Source: Streptomyces sp. NRRL S-455
GTDB lineage: Bacteria; Actinomycetota; Actinomycetes; Streptomycetales; Streptomycetaceae
Assembly (NCBI RefSeq): GCF_000717875.1
Contig: NZ_JOCT01000009.1
Span: forward strand, 1-64,000
Direction of reading: 5' to 3'
DNA length: 64,000 nucleotides
A program made the translations under genes and the position numbers. Below are positions 47,608 to 56,406 of this stretch, in pieces; position 1 is the first letter of the stretch, and each line of letters starts with the position of its first letter. The notes below the pieces were generated by a model. The model worked only from the letters and a program-made list of their open reading frames with translations, did no database searches and was not told the origin of the DNA.

Positions 47608-48945
47608 TCAGCGGCTCGCCCCCGTCACGATCCAGCGGCCCGAGCGGGTCCGGACCCACAAGGTCAGCATCCGCACGGTCATCATCAGCGTCATGGTGGC
47701 CCAGAGGGCGGTGAGCCCACCGCCCAGTACGGGAACCAGCAGAGCGACCGGGGTGAAAACGGCCAGGGTGAGCAGCATCGCCCAGGCCAGATAGGGGCCG
47801 TCACCGGCACCCATCAGAACACCGTCCAGGACGAAGACGATGCCGGAGATCGGCTGCGAGAGGGCGACGATCAGGAGAGCCGGCAGCGCCGCGTCCTTGA
47901 CCGCGGAGTCGCTGGTGAAGAGCGGCAGGAAAGCCGGCCGAGTGAGGGCCACCAGGATGCCGAGGACGACGCCGACGGCGATACCCCACTCCACCATGCG
48001 GCGACAGGCATCACGAGCGCCCTGGGTGTCACCGGCTCCGAGGTAGCGGCCGATGATGGCTTGTCCCGCAATGGCGATGGCGTCGAGTGCGAAGGCGAGC
48101 AGGCTCCACAAGGACAGGATGATCTGGTGGGCGGCGATGTCGGCGTCCCCGAGGCGGGCGGCCACAGCTGTGGCGATCAGCAGGACCGCTCGCAAGGAAA
48201 GGGTGCGCACCAGCAGAGGAACACCGGCCTGGGCCGAGGCCCTGATCCCGGCGACATCCGGGCGCAGCGAGGCGCCGTGCTTCCGGGCGCCGCGCAGAAC
48301 CACCACGAGATAGACCGCGGCCATGCCGCACTGGGCGATGACGGTGCCCCAGGCCGAACCGGCGACGCCCAGGTCGGCACCGTAGACAAGCCCTGCGTTG
48401 AGCGCACCGTTGGCGACGAAACCGGCGACGGCGACATAGAGCGGCGTCCTTGTGTCCTGCAGGCCGCGCAGGAGACCGGTCGCGGCGAGGACGACCAGCA
48501 TGGCTGGTATGCCGAGTGTCGAGATGCGCAGATAGGTGGTCGCGTAGGGGGCCGCCGCGTCCGAGGCGCCGAACAACTCAACGAGGGCGGGCGCCGTCGG
48601 CAAGGCGACGGCTATGACGGCAGCGCCGAGGAGCAGTGCCAGCCAGATGCCGTCCATGCCCTGGCGGATGGCGGCCTGGAGGTCGCCGGCGCCGACACGA
48701 CGCGCGACCGCCGCCGTCGTGGCGTAGGCCAGGAAGACGAAGACGCTGACGCCGGTCATCAGCAGGGCCGAGGCGACGCCGAGACCGGCGAGCTGGGCCG
48801 TGCCCAGGTGACCGACGATGGCGGTGTCGGCCATGAGGAAAAGGGGCTCGGCGACGAGAGCGCCGAAGGCCGGAATCGCCAGCGAGACGATCTCTCGGTC
48901 GTGCTGTCTCCGGTCGGCTCGGCGGCGCGCGGGGGCCTGTGTCAT
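47608..48945 (-). CDS. MATE family efflux transporter (DinF-like)
   Basis: 445 residues from the ATG at 48945; the frame is open 3 more codons to a GTG at 48954 and no Shine-Dalgarno is obvious, so leaderless or weak initiation is possible. Twelve membrane helices with an internal duplication; the start EIVSLAIPAFGALVAEPLFLMADTAIVGHLG is the DinF-type MATE pattern. It probably exports drugs or metabolites coupled to Na+ or H+. It diverges from dnaB across a region rich in DnaA-box-like sequences. Confidence 0.87.
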   Translation of the reverse strand: MTQAPARRRADRRQHDREIVSLAIPAFGALVAEPLFLMADTAIVGHLGTAQLAGLGVASALLMTGVSVFVFLAYATTAAVARRVGAGDLQAAIRQGMDGIWLALLLGAAVIAVALPTAPALVELFGASDAAAPYATTYLRISTLGIPAMLVVLAATGLLRGLQDTRTPLYVAVAGFVANGALNAGLVYGADLGVAGSAWGTVIAQCGMAAVYLVVVLRGARKHGASLRPDVAGIRASAQAGVPLLVRTLSLRAVLLIATAVAARLGDADIAAHQIILSLWSLLAFALDAIAIAGQAIIGRYLGAGDTQGARDACRRMVEWGIAVGVVLGILVALTRPAFLPLFTSDSAVKDAALPALLIVALSQPISGIVFVLDGVLMGAGDGPYLAWAMLLTLAVFTPVALLVPVLGGGLTALWATMTLMMTVRMLTLWVRTRSGRWIVTGASR

Positions 48946-49406
48946 GTGCACCAATCTAATCGTCCACAGGTAAGAGATGCAAAGCCTTTGCAGCCCTTAC
49001 TTAGCGTCCTGGGGGGCGCACTGCTGTGCACCGTTCGACGCGATCTTGGTCCGGGTGGGGAAGTTTTTCTTCTGCACAGCCGGTGGACGATAAAACTGCA
49101 GCTCAGGAGAGTTTCCTTCGGGTGACTCGATGCTTGTTCACAGGGCTGTCCACCGAGTCGTGCACAGGTTTCGGGGAGTTCTCCACAGCATTGGGGCCGT
49201 CGTCCACATGGCCTGTGGATAACCAGATTGGCTGACGGTGCAGACAGGCCTAACGTGGTCCGGCGCCCGCTCCGTCCGCCGGTTTCCAAAGCATCGCAAA
49301 ACCGGCACCGACCAACCGGAGTTGGGCCTCTCATTTGTCAGTGCCGTGCCGTAGAAAAGATGGGGCACGGCGAGGTCTGCTGCGGCGGACGGGAGGAGGT
49401 GGCTCG
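48946..49406. promoter_or_regulatory. MATE/dnaB divergent region with a cluster of DnaA-box-like sequences
   Basis: 461 bp. By eye, eight nine-mers with at most two mismatches to TTGTCCACA lie in 48960-49222: forward at 48960, 49134, 49146, 49158, 49179 and 49200; reverse at 49082 and 49214 (TGTGGATAA, complementary to the E. coli consensus TTATCCACA). It lacks other recognisable elements. It presumably holds both promoters; DnaA control of dnaB is an inference. Confidence 0.65.
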
Positions 49407-50888
49407 GTGAGCATTTCCGAGCCCTTGGACGACCCGTGGGCCGACAGCGGACCCAGTGATCGTCTGCCCTCCTCCCGCCGACGTGGCGACGGAGCCCGGG
49501 GCCGCGACGAGCAGCACGAGCGCGGCAGGGACAACGGTGCGTGGGACGGCGGCGGGGGCCCGGCGTTCGAGCGGGTGCCGCCGCAGGACATCGATGCCGA
49601 GCAGTCGGTCCTCGGCGGCATGCTCCTGTCCAAGGACGCGATCGCCGACGTTGTCGAGATCCTCAAGGGTCACGACTTCTACAAGCCCGCCCACGAGACG
49701 ATCTACCAGGCCGTCCTCGACGTCTATGCCAAGGGCGAGCCGGCCGACCCCATCACCATCGCCGCCGAACTCACCAAGCGCGGCGAGATCAACAAGGTCG
49801 GCGGTGCCTCGTATCTGCACACCCTCGTCCAGACCGTTCCCACGGCCGCCAATGCCGCCTACTACGCGGAGATCGTCCACGAGCGCGCCGTCCTGCGCCG
49901 CCTGGTCGAGGCCGGTACGCGCATCACACAGATGGGATACGCGGCCGACGACGACGTCGACGAGATCGTCAACCGCGCCCAGGCCGAGGTCTACGCGGTC
50001 ACCGAGCAGCGGACCAGCGAGGACTACCTGCCGCTCGGCGACATCATGGAGGGCGCGCTCGACGAGATCGAGGCGATCGGCTCGCGCAGCGGCGAGATGA
50101 CCGGAGTACCCACGGGGTTCACGGACTTCGACTCGCTCACCAACGGCCTGCACCCGGGCCAGATGATCGTCATCGCCGCGCGTCCGGCCATGGGTAAGTC
50201 CACGCTCGCGCTGGACTTCGCGCGGGCCTGCTCGATCAAGAACAACCTGCCGAGCGTGATCTTCTCGCTCGAGATGGGACGCAACGAGATCGCGATGCGT
50301 CTGCTGTCCGCCGAGGCCCGCGTCGCCCTGCATCACATGCGGTCCGGCACGATGACGGACGAGGACTGGACGCGTTTGGCCCGGCGGATGCCGGACGTCT
50401 CGGCGGCACCGCTCTACATCGACGACTCGCCGAACCTGTCGATGATGGAGATCCGTGCCAAGTGCCGCCGCCTCAAGCAGCGCAATGACCTCAGGCTGGT
50501 GGTCATCGACTACCTCCAGCTGATGCAGTCCGGTGGGTCCAAGCGGGCCGAGAGCCGTCAGCAGGAGGTCTCGGACATGTCCCGGAACCTCAAGCTGCTG
50601 GCCAAGGAACTGGAGATCCCGGTCATCGCGCTCTCCCAGCTGAACCGTGGTCCCGAGCAGCGCACCGACAAGAAGCCGATGGTCTCCGACCTGCGTGAGT
50701 CCGGTTCCATCGAGCAGGACGCGGACATGGTCATCCTGCTGCACCGCGAGGACGCCTACGAGAAGGAGTCCCCGCGCGCGGGCGAGGCCGACCTGATCGT
50801 GGCCAAGCACCGAAACGGCCCGACGGCGACGATCACGGTCGCCTTCCAGGGCCACTACTCACGCTTCGTGGACATGGCACAGACCTGA
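49407..50888 (+). CDS. dnaB: Replicative DNA helicase DnaB
   Basis: 493 residues from a GTG at 49407 with GGAGGAGG upstream (the frame is open 24 codons earlier). A ~50-residue Asp/Arg/Gly-rich tail, the N-terminal dimerisation domain (PQDIDAEQSVLGGMLLSKDA), and the RecA-like motor: Walker A ARPAMGKST with Lys264, Walker B VVIDYLQLM, and the arginine finger region QLNRGPEQR. No intein is inserted. The hexamer unwinds the fork 5' to 3' and is loaded at oriC, in this organism presumably by DciA and DnaA. Confidence 0.98.
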   Translation: MSISEPLDDPWADSGPSDRLPSSRRRGDGARGRDEQHERGRDNGAWDGGGGPAFERVPPQDIDAEQSVLGGMLLSKDAIADVVEILKGHDFYKPAHETIYQAVLDVYAKGEPADPITIAAELTKRGEINKVGGASYLHTLVQTVPTAANAAYYAEIVHERAVLRRLVEAGTRITQMGYAADDDVDEIVNRAQAEVYAVTEQRTSEDYLPLGDIMEGALDEIEAIGSRSGEMTGVPTGFTDFDSLTNGLHPGQMIVIAARPAMGKSTLALDFARACSIKNNLPSVIFSLEMGRNEIAMRLLSAEARVALHHMRSGTMTDEDWTRLARRMPDVSAAPLYIDDSPNLSMMEIRAKCRRLKQRNDLRLVVIDYLQLMQSGGSKRAESRQQEVSDMSRNLKLLAKELEIPVIALSQLNRGPEQRTDKKPMVSDLRESGSIEQDADMVILLHREDAYEKESPRAGEADLIVAKHRNGPTATITVAFQGHYSRFVDMAQT

Positions 50889-50953
50889 TCCGGTCCGGCA
50901 GGCTGGCTGTAGGGTCCCAGGTCTCGGTCGTCGCGGTGATCATCCGCGGGCGC

Positions 50954-51517
50954 TCAGCGCCTCGTCTCGTACCTGGTCAGGATCACGCCGCAGGGAAACG
51001 TCCGGGTCTCCACCAGGTTCAGGTTCACCCAGCTGTCCAGCGCGGTGAAGAACGGCGTGCCGCCGCCCACCAGGACCGGCGCGGTGGCCAGCACATACTC
51101 GTCGATCAGCCCGGCCCGCATGGCGGCCCCGGCGAGCGTCGCGCCGCCGATGTCCATCGGGCCGCCGTCCTCGGCCTTGAGCCGGGTGATCTCGGCGATC
51201 GCGTCGCCGGTGACCAGGCGGGTGTTCCAGTCGACCTTGTCGATCGTCGAGGAGAACACCACCTTCGACATGTCCCGCCAGCGGCGCGCGAACTCGATCT
51301 CCGCCGGGGTGGCGTTGGGCTGCTGGTCGCCGGTCGGCCAGTAGGAGCTCATCGTCTGCCACAGCTTGTGTCCGTACAGCGACAGGTCGGTCGCCTGCAG
51401 CTGGTCGGACCAAAACTGGAACAGCTCGTCGCTCGGCACGCTCCAGCCGATGTCGTCGCCGGGCGCGGCGATGTAGCCGTCCAGGGTCAGGTTCATGCCG
51501 TAGATCAGTTTCCGCAT
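50954..51517 (-). CDS. Dihydrofolate reductase family protein (RibD C-terminal fold)
   Basis: 187 residues from ATG with GGAAGG 9 bases upstream; a long artefactual frame runs on upstream. Starts MRKLIYGMNLTLDGYIAAPG, has LYGHKLWQTM and GGPMDIGGATLAGAAMRAG (cofactor site) and ends TFPCGVILTRYETRR. This is the stand-alone RibD_C/YyaP type, of unknown substrate, common in Streptomyces and not the folate-pathway FolA. Confidence 0.85.
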   Translation of the reverse strand: MRKLIYGMNLTLDGYIAAPGDDIGWSVPSDELFQFWSDQLQATDLSLYGHKLWQTMSSYWPTGDQQPNATPAEIEFARRWRDMSKVVFSSTIDKVDWNTRLVTGDAIAEITRLKAEDGGPMDIGGATLAGAAMRAGLIDEYVLATAPVLVGGGTPFFTALDSWVNLNLVETRTFPCGVILTRYETRR

Positions 51518-51658
51518 GGCGCCGGCCTTCCGTGAGTCGGTCTCACGTGTAACAGACCGGCGCGGCGCGGGAAACTCATCGTTCCGCCGAGGAAATGGCA
51601 CGGTGCCTGCTCCGAATGTGCTCGACGGAGAGGTGCCGGGCCGGGTGGACTGGGGTCC

Positions 51659-53044
51659 ATGACGACATCTCAGGAAGAGTTGCTCCCCGGCACGCGTCGG
51701 GCGTTGCTGCACCGGATCTCCGTCGCGCAGGCCGAAGGGCGGGCTCCCTCGCTCGTCGCGGCTGTCGTGCGGGACGGAAAGCCGGTGTGGACGGGCACGC
51801 GGAGCTCCGTGGAAGGGCATGCGCCGGACGAGAACGTGCAGTACCGGATCGGTTCGATCACCAAGACCTTCACGGCGGTTCTGATCCTGCGGCTGCGCGA
51901 CGAGGGGGTACTGGATCTCGGCGATCCCCTGGAAAAGCATCTGCCGGGTACCGGCGTGGGGGAGGCGACGGTGGCCGAGCTGCTCGCGCACACCGGCGGG
52001 CTGGCGGCCGAGACTCCAGGGCCGTGGTGGGAGCGGACGCCCGGGTCTCTGCGGCCAGAACTCGGCGACGTTCTGGGCGAGCGGCCCTTGCTTTCCCCGC
52101 CCGGCCGACGGTTCCACTATTCGAATCCGGGCTACACCCTGCTGGGCGCACTCATCGAGAAGCTGCGTGACGCCCCCTGGGAGGAGGTTCTTCGGCGGGA
52201 AGTGCTCGAACCCCTGGGGTTGTTTCGCACGAGCGTGCTGCCGCAGGCGCCGCATGCGGGTGGCTGGGCAGTGCATCCATGGGCTGACGTCATGCTCCCG
52301 GAGCCCACCGAGGACCTGGGGCGTATGGCCCCGGCCGGTCAACTGTGGTCAACCACTGATGACTTGGCGAGGTTCGCGGTATTCCTGGTCAACGGTGATG
52401 AGCGGGTACTGAGCGCTGATTCGCTGCGGGAGATGAGGACCCCGGCGGCCCCTCACGACGCAGCCGACGTGGCGAGCGGCTACGCCTACTGCCTGGGCCT
52501 GGAAATCCGGCAACAGGACGGGCGGGCCCTCGTCGGCCACACCGGTTCGTTGCCCGGCTTCCTGGCGTGTCTCATGATCAGTGTCGAGGACGATGTGGCC
52601 TCGGTCGTCCTCGCCAACTGCAGCTCCGGGCCGCTGCTGTCCGCTGTCGCAGCCGACCTCGTTCGCATCGTCGCAGAGGCGGAACCGCGTATCCCGGCAC
52701 CATGGAAACCATTGCGCGATGCCGATCCGGCGACGCTGGAGCTGACGGGCCAGTGGTACTGGGGGACGCATGCGTTCGCCCTGCGGATGACGGCCGACGG
52801 GTTCGTCTCGCTGGGCCCCTTGTCCGGCAGCGGTCGGCGCTCGCGGTTCCGCCCGAACGGCGACGGCACATGGACAGGCCTGGAGGGCTACTACGCCGGT
52901 GAGCTCCTGAAGGCCGTACGGCGGCCGGACGGATCCCTGAGTCACCTTGACCTCGGGTCGTTCATCTTCACGCGCCAGCCGTATGACGAGGGGGCTCCGG
53001 TGCCAGGTGGGGTCGACCCGGAGGGATGGCGCGGGATCGGTTAG
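51659..53044 (+). CDS. Serine hydrolase of the class C beta-lactamase/DD-peptidase fold
   Basis: 461 residues from ATG. Catalytic triad pattern of the family: Ser66-x-x-Lys69 (SITK), Tyr154-x-Asn156 (YSN), and His294-Thr-Gly (HTG). A C-terminal ~110-residue domain (VSLGPLSGSGRRSRFRPNG) follows. No signal peptide is seen, so it acts in the cytoplasm, more like an esterase or D-amino peptidase of the family than a secreted beta-lactamase. Substrate unknown. Confidence 0.85.
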   Translation: MTTSQEELLPGTRRALLHRISVAQAEGRAPSLVAAVVRDGKPVWTGTRSSVEGHAPDENVQYRIGSITKTFTAVLILRLRDEGVLDLGDPLEKHLPGTGVGEATVAELLAHTGGLAAETPGPWWERTPGSLRPELGDVLGERPLLSPPGRRFHYSNPGYTLLGALIEKLRDAPWEEVLRREVLEPLGLFRTSVLPQAPHAGGWAVHPWADVMLPEPTEDLGRMAPAGQLWSTTDDLARFAVFLVNGDERVLSADSLREMRTPAAPHDAADVASGYAYCLGLEIRQQDGRALVGHTGSLPGFLACLMISVEDDVASVVLANCSSGPLLSAVAADLVRIVAEAEPRIPAPWKPLRDADPATLELTGQWYWGTHAFALRMTADGFVSLGPLSGSGRRSRFRPNGDGTWTGLEGYYAGELLKAVRRPDGSLSHLDLGSFIFTRQPYDEGAPVPGGVDPEGWRGIG

Positions 53045-53081
53045 GCGGGGGCCTCCGGCACACCGGGCGGAGCCTGCGGGG

Positions 53082-53109
53082 GCGCCCTGTTTCACGTGAA
53101 ACAGGGCGC
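53082..53109. terminator. parS: 28-bp perfect palindrome centred on parS
   Basis: Exact parS (53089-53102) extended to a perfect palindrome of 14 bp per arm, in the 72-bp gap between convergent genes. As at 34738-34818, parS doubles as the stem of a putative bidirectional terminator. Confidence 0.78.
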
Positions 53110-53116
53110 TTGCGGG

Positions 53117-53569
53117 TCACAGCGAAAGCTTGAAACCGGTGTGGGAGGGTGTGAAGCCGAGCCGTTCGTAGAAGCGGTGGGCATCGGTGCGTGTGTTGTC
53201 CGAGGTCAGCTGGACCAACCGGCAGCCCTGCCGACGGGATTCGTTGATGGCCCACTCGATGAGCCGGGTTCCCAGACCGCTCCCGCGCTCATCGGCGTGG
53301 ATACGAACGCCTTCGATGATCGACCTGGTCGCACCGCGTCGCGACAGCCCGGGCACGATCGTGAGCTGGAGCGTGCCGACGGCTCGGCCTTCCCGAACCG
53401 CCACCACCAGGCGCTGGTTCGGATCGGCGCTGATCCGCTCCAGCGCGGTCAGGTAGGGGGTCAGGTCGTCCGGTGACTCGCGCTCTGCGCCCAGGGGGTC
53501 GTCCGCGAGCATGCCGACGATCGCAGGAACGTCGTCGACGGCTACAGGACGTATGTCGAAATCTCCCAT
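53117..53569 (-). CDS. GNAT family N-acetyltransferase
   Basis: 150 residues from ATG at 53569 with AGGG 8 bases upstream. FDIRPVAVDDVPAIVGML start; the acetyl-CoA loop is RIHADERGSGLGTRLIEWAI, followed by LTSDNTRTDAHRFYERLGF. Typical small amino-group acetyltransferase of unknown substrate. Confidence 0.87.
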   Translation of the reverse strand: MGDFDIRPVAVDDVPAIVGMLADDPLGAERESPDDLTPYLTALERISADPNQRLVVAVREGRAVGTLQLTIVPGLSRRGATRSIIEGVRIHADERGSGLGTRLIEWAINESRRQGCRLVQLTSDNTRTDAHRFYERLGFTPSHTGFKLSL

Positions 53570-53609
53570 GAGGCGCACCCTACGCAGGATCAGCCGGTGC
53601 GAGTGGTGA

Positions 53610-54074
53610 CTACGCAGGCACCGGAGCCTTCAGCGTCTCCACGACCCGGACCAGCTGGGCCAGCTCCGGATTCTTCGCCGCCTCGTCGAGCGCCTCGCGC
53701 AGGGCGGCGTCGTTGGTCGGCCGCGCCTCTTCCAGCAGCTTGAGTCCCGCTTCGGTGACGTTCGTGTAGATGCCCCGGCGGTCGGTGGGGCACAGGTAGC
53801 GCTCCAGGAGCCCGCGGTCCTCGAGCCGGGTGACCAGACGTGTGGTGGCGCTCTGGCTGAGAACGACCGCGTCGGCGACCTGCTTCATCTGCAGATGGCC
53901 TCCGTCCCCGTCGTGCTGCCGGCTGAGCACGTCCAGCAGGGAGTACTCGCGCGCGCTCAGGTCGTGCCCTGCCTGCAGGGCGCGCTCGATGTGGGCCTCG
54001 ATCTTTCCGTGCAGCAGGGAGAGCGCGCACCAGCCCTGGGCGAGAGCGGTGAGTGCGGGGTCCGTCGCTGTCAT
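53610..54074 (-). CDS. MarR family transcriptional regulator
   Basis: 154 residues from ATG with GGAGG 8 bases upstream. Winged helix-turn-helix: LSAREYSLLDVLSRQ, LQMKQVADAVVLSQSATTRLVTRLEDRGLL, and the wing CPTDRRGIYTNVTEAG. It diverges from an MFS gene, the usual repressor-pump pair; the operator is listed separately. The inducer is unknown. Confidence 0.9.
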   Translation of the reverse strand: MTATDPALTALAQGWCALSLLHGKIEAHIERALQAGHDLSAREYSLLDVLSRQHDGDGGHLQMKQVADAVVLSQSATTRLVTRLEDRGLLERYLCPTDRRGIYTNVTEAGLKLLEEARPTNDAALREALDEAAKNPELAQLVRVVETLKAPVPA

Positions 54075-54137
54075 TGGCGTTTCCTCCGTCCCGGAGCGGC
54101 TGACACCAAGGATAGGGCAGAGTCGCAATTGACGGCG

Positions 54138-54162
54138 GTTGCATATAGCCCGCGTATGCAAC
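54138..54162. promoter_or_regulatory. MarR operator between the regulator and the MFS pump
   Basis: Perfect inverted repeat GTTGCATA (54138-54145) and TATGCAAC (54155-54162) around a 9-base spacer, in the middle of the 143-bp divergent region. It matches the TTGCATA-like half-sites bound by many MarR proteins and overlaps where both promoters must lie. Confidence 0.8.
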
Positions 54163-54217
54163 TATTGTGTTCGCACGTAAAGCGCTCATGCAATCGTTTG
54201 GAAGGTGTATCTCCTCC

Positions 54218-55426
54218 ATGCCTCTCGCGCTTCTGGCCCTCGCGATCGGGGCCTTCGGAATCGGCACGACCGAGTTCGTGATCATGGGGCTGTTGCCCGA
54301 GGTCGCGGGCGACTACGGCGTCTCCATCCCCACCGCCGGATACCTGGTGACCGGCTACGCGCTCGGTGTCATGTTCGGCGCCCCGCTGATGACCGTGATC
54401 GGCACCAAGGTCTCCCGCAAGCGGATGCTGATGCTGCTGATGGGCCTGTTCATTGCCGGCAACCTGCTCTCGGCGCTCGCCCCCGCCTTCGCCGTGATGC
54501 TGATCGGCCGGGTCATCGCCTCGCTGGCCCACGGCGCCTTCTTCGGTATCGGCTCAGTCGTCGCGGCCGACCTCGTCGCCCCGGACAAGAAGGCCGGTGC
54601 CATCGCGATGATGTTCACCGGTCTGACCGTCGCCAATGTCGTCGGTGTCCCGCTGGGCACGCTCGTGGGGCAGTCCGCCGGCTGGCGCGTGACCTTCGTG
54701 ATCGTCGCCGCCCTCGGTGTCGTCGGCCTGGCCGGCATCGCCCGGCTCGTCCCCGACATGCCCAAGCCGGAGGGGGTGCGCCTGCGGCACGAGCTGGCCG
54801 CCTTCAAGAACGTGCAGGTGCTCCTCGCGATGGCGATGACCGTTCTCGGCTTCGGTGGTGTCTTCGCGGCCATCACCTACATCGCGCCGATGATGACCCA
54901 CATCGCCGGCTTCGCCGACGGCTCCGTCACCTGGCTGCTGGTCCTGTTCGGCCTCGGCATGGTCGGCGGCAACCTCGTCGGCGGCAAGTTCGCCGACCGC
55001 GCCCTGATGCCCATGCTGTACGTCTCACTGGGCGCTCTGGCCGTCGTCCTGGCGCTGTTCACCCTCACCGCGCACAACAAGCTGCTGTCGGCCCTCACGA
55101 TCGCGCTGATCGGTGCCCTGGGCTTCGCCACGGTACCGCCGCTGCAGAAGCGGGTCCTCGACCAGGCGCACGGTGCCCCGACGCTGGCCTCCGCCGTGAA
55201 CATCGGCGCCTTCAACCTCGGCAACGCACTGTCCGCATGGCTCGGCGGTCTCGTGATCTCGGCGGGCTTCGGCTACACCGCTCCCAACTGGGTCGGTGCC
55301 GTGCTCGCCGGGGGAGCCCTGGTCCTGGCCTTCATCTCGGCCGGCCTGGAGCGCCGCGCCGATGCCACCAGCACCGTCGTCACCCGATCCGCGCCGGCCG
55401 ATCAGCGGACCACGGTCCACCACTGA
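54218..55426 (+). CDS. MFS transporter (DHA1, AraJ/chloramphenicol-resistance-like)
   Basis: 402 residues from the ATG at 54218 (a longer frame starts at 54167). Starts MPLALLALAIGAFGIGTTEF, the hallmark of the DHA1 AraJ/CmlA-type exporters, with GYALGVMFGAPLMTVIGTKVSRKRML (motif A) and LGTLVGQSAGWRVTF (motif C region). Twelve helices. It is divergent from marR and should be induced when the regulator binds its ligand. Substrate unknown. Confidence 0.88.
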   Translation: MPLALLALAIGAFGIGTTEFVIMGLLPEVAGDYGVSIPTAGYLVTGYALGVMFGAPLMTVIGTKVSRKRMLMLLMGLFIAGNLLSALAPAFAVMLIGRVIASLAHGAFFGIGSVVAADLVAPDKKAGAIAMMFTGLTVANVVGVPLGTLVGQSAGWRVTFVIVAALGVVGLAGIARLVPDMPKPEGVRLRHELAAFKNVQVLLAMAMTVLGFGGVFAAITYIAPMMTHIAGFADGSVTWLLVLFGLGMVGGNLVGGKFADRALMPMLYVSLGALAVVLALFTLTAHNKLLSALTIALIGALGFATVPPLQKRVLDQAHGAPTLASAVNIGAFNLGNALSAWLGGLVISAGFGYTAPNWVGAVLAGGALVLAFISAGLERRADATSTVVTRSAPADQRTTVHH

Positions 55427-55539
55427 TCGCCGACGGTGTACCGGTACACCACGACGGCTTTCTGATCGGCTCGATCGGTGTGGGAGACGGTCCGCAGGAG
55501 CAGGACCACGCCTTCGCCCCGGCCGGCATCGGGGGCGCT
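55402..55539 (-). pseudogene. Open in-frame extension after the GNAT stop, possible gene remnant
   Basis: Directly after the GNAT stop (55540-55542) the same frame stays open for 45 codons to a TGA at 55402-55404, coding a protein-like string (VVLLLRTVSHTDRADQKAV, then YRYTVGDQWWTVVR). GC at third positions is high but lower than in real neighbours. It could be the decayed end of another gene, a read-through extension, or chance. Confidence 0.25.
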
Positions 55540-56406
55540 TCAGCCCGCGGCGACTGTGACCGGGGCGAACCGGCGGCTCCAGTCCCCGGGCAGCTCGTTG
55601 ATCCCGTAGGACATCACCGCATTGAAACCGACGGACGCCAGGCCGCGCTCCTTCACCCACGTGAGCAGCTCGGAGTGCCGCACGTCGATGTCGGTGCGCA
55701 GGGGGCGGTCGGTGTGGGCGGCGAGCGAGGCGATGAGCGCCTGTGCCACCCGCGTGTCACGCGCGATGAGCGGGCCGACGACATGCGTGTCCATGTTCGG
55801 CCAAGCGGCGGCGTACCCGATGATCTTCCCGCCCTCCTCGGCCACGCGCAGCTGGTCGGCGAAGGCGGGCAGCCGGGTGACGATGTGTGTACGGTCGGCG
55901 CCGAACACCTCCTCGTCGAGACGGAGGATCGCGGTGAGGTCCTCGGCGGTCGCGGCGCGGGTGACCACCGTCGGCTGCGGTACATCAGCGGTGAAGTGCC
56001 CCCTCACCATCTCCGCCCCTCCGGTGACCTTGAACCCGAGCTCCTCGTAGAGGGGGCGGCCGTACGGCGTCGCGTGCAGGGTGAGGGGTGTGGTGCCCAT
56101 CGCCGAGATGACATGGCGCATGAGCCGGCGCCCCACGCCCTGGCGGGCATGCCGTTCGGCGACCAGGACCATGCCGATCGCCGCGAGGCCGGGGTGCTCC
56201 TGGGGCCCGTACTCGGTGACGACGCAGGCGCTCACGAGGCCGCCGTCGGGGGCGTCGACGCCGTAGCCCTTGCCGGCCGTGAGGAGGAAGCTCCACTTGT
56301 GCTCCTCCCGTGGCCACCCCCGGTCCTCGGACAAGTCGGCGCAGGCGGCGAGATCGCGGAGCGTCAGACGGCGGATGGGCAGAGAGGCAAGGGAAGGAGT
56401 CGGCAC
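55540..56406 (-). CDS. GNAT family protein with two acetyltransferase-like domains
   Basis: 288 residues from a GTG at 56406; a 45-codon-longer frame runs over the parS and is unlikely. The first domain has the acetyl-CoA loop VLVAERHARQGVGRRLMRHV and ATPYGRPLYEELGF; the second (from about residue 150) is a GNAT-like fold ending ERGLASVGFNAVMSYG. Function unknown. No strong ribosome binding site, so the start is uncertain. Confidence 0.82.
   Translation of the reverse strand: MPTPSLASLPIRRLTLRDLAACADLSEDRGWPREEHKWSFLLTAGKGYGVDAPDGGLVSACVVTEYGPQEHPGLAAIGMVLVAERHARQGVGRRLMRHVISAMGTTPLTLHATPYGRPLYEELGFKVTGGAEMVRGHFTADVPQPTVVTRAATAEDLTAILRLDEEVFGADRTHIVTRLPAFADQLRVAEEGGKIIGYAAAWPNMDTHVVGPLIARDTRVAQALIASLAAHTDRPLRTDIDVRHSELLTWVKERGLASVGFNAVMSYGINELPGDWSRRFAPVTVAAG

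Noticed and set aside
49407..50888. Intein in dnaB
   Set aside because: The Walker A and B motifs are uninterrupted and the length is normal.
51540..51553. parS-like GTCTCACGTGTAAC
   Set aside because: Two mismatches, one in each arm. Could be a decayed site but cannot be supported.
55435..55450. GGTGTACC/GGTACACC 16-bp palindrome after the MFS gene
   Set aside because: Perfect symmetry, but no T-tract or regulator context; too short to call an operator or terminator.
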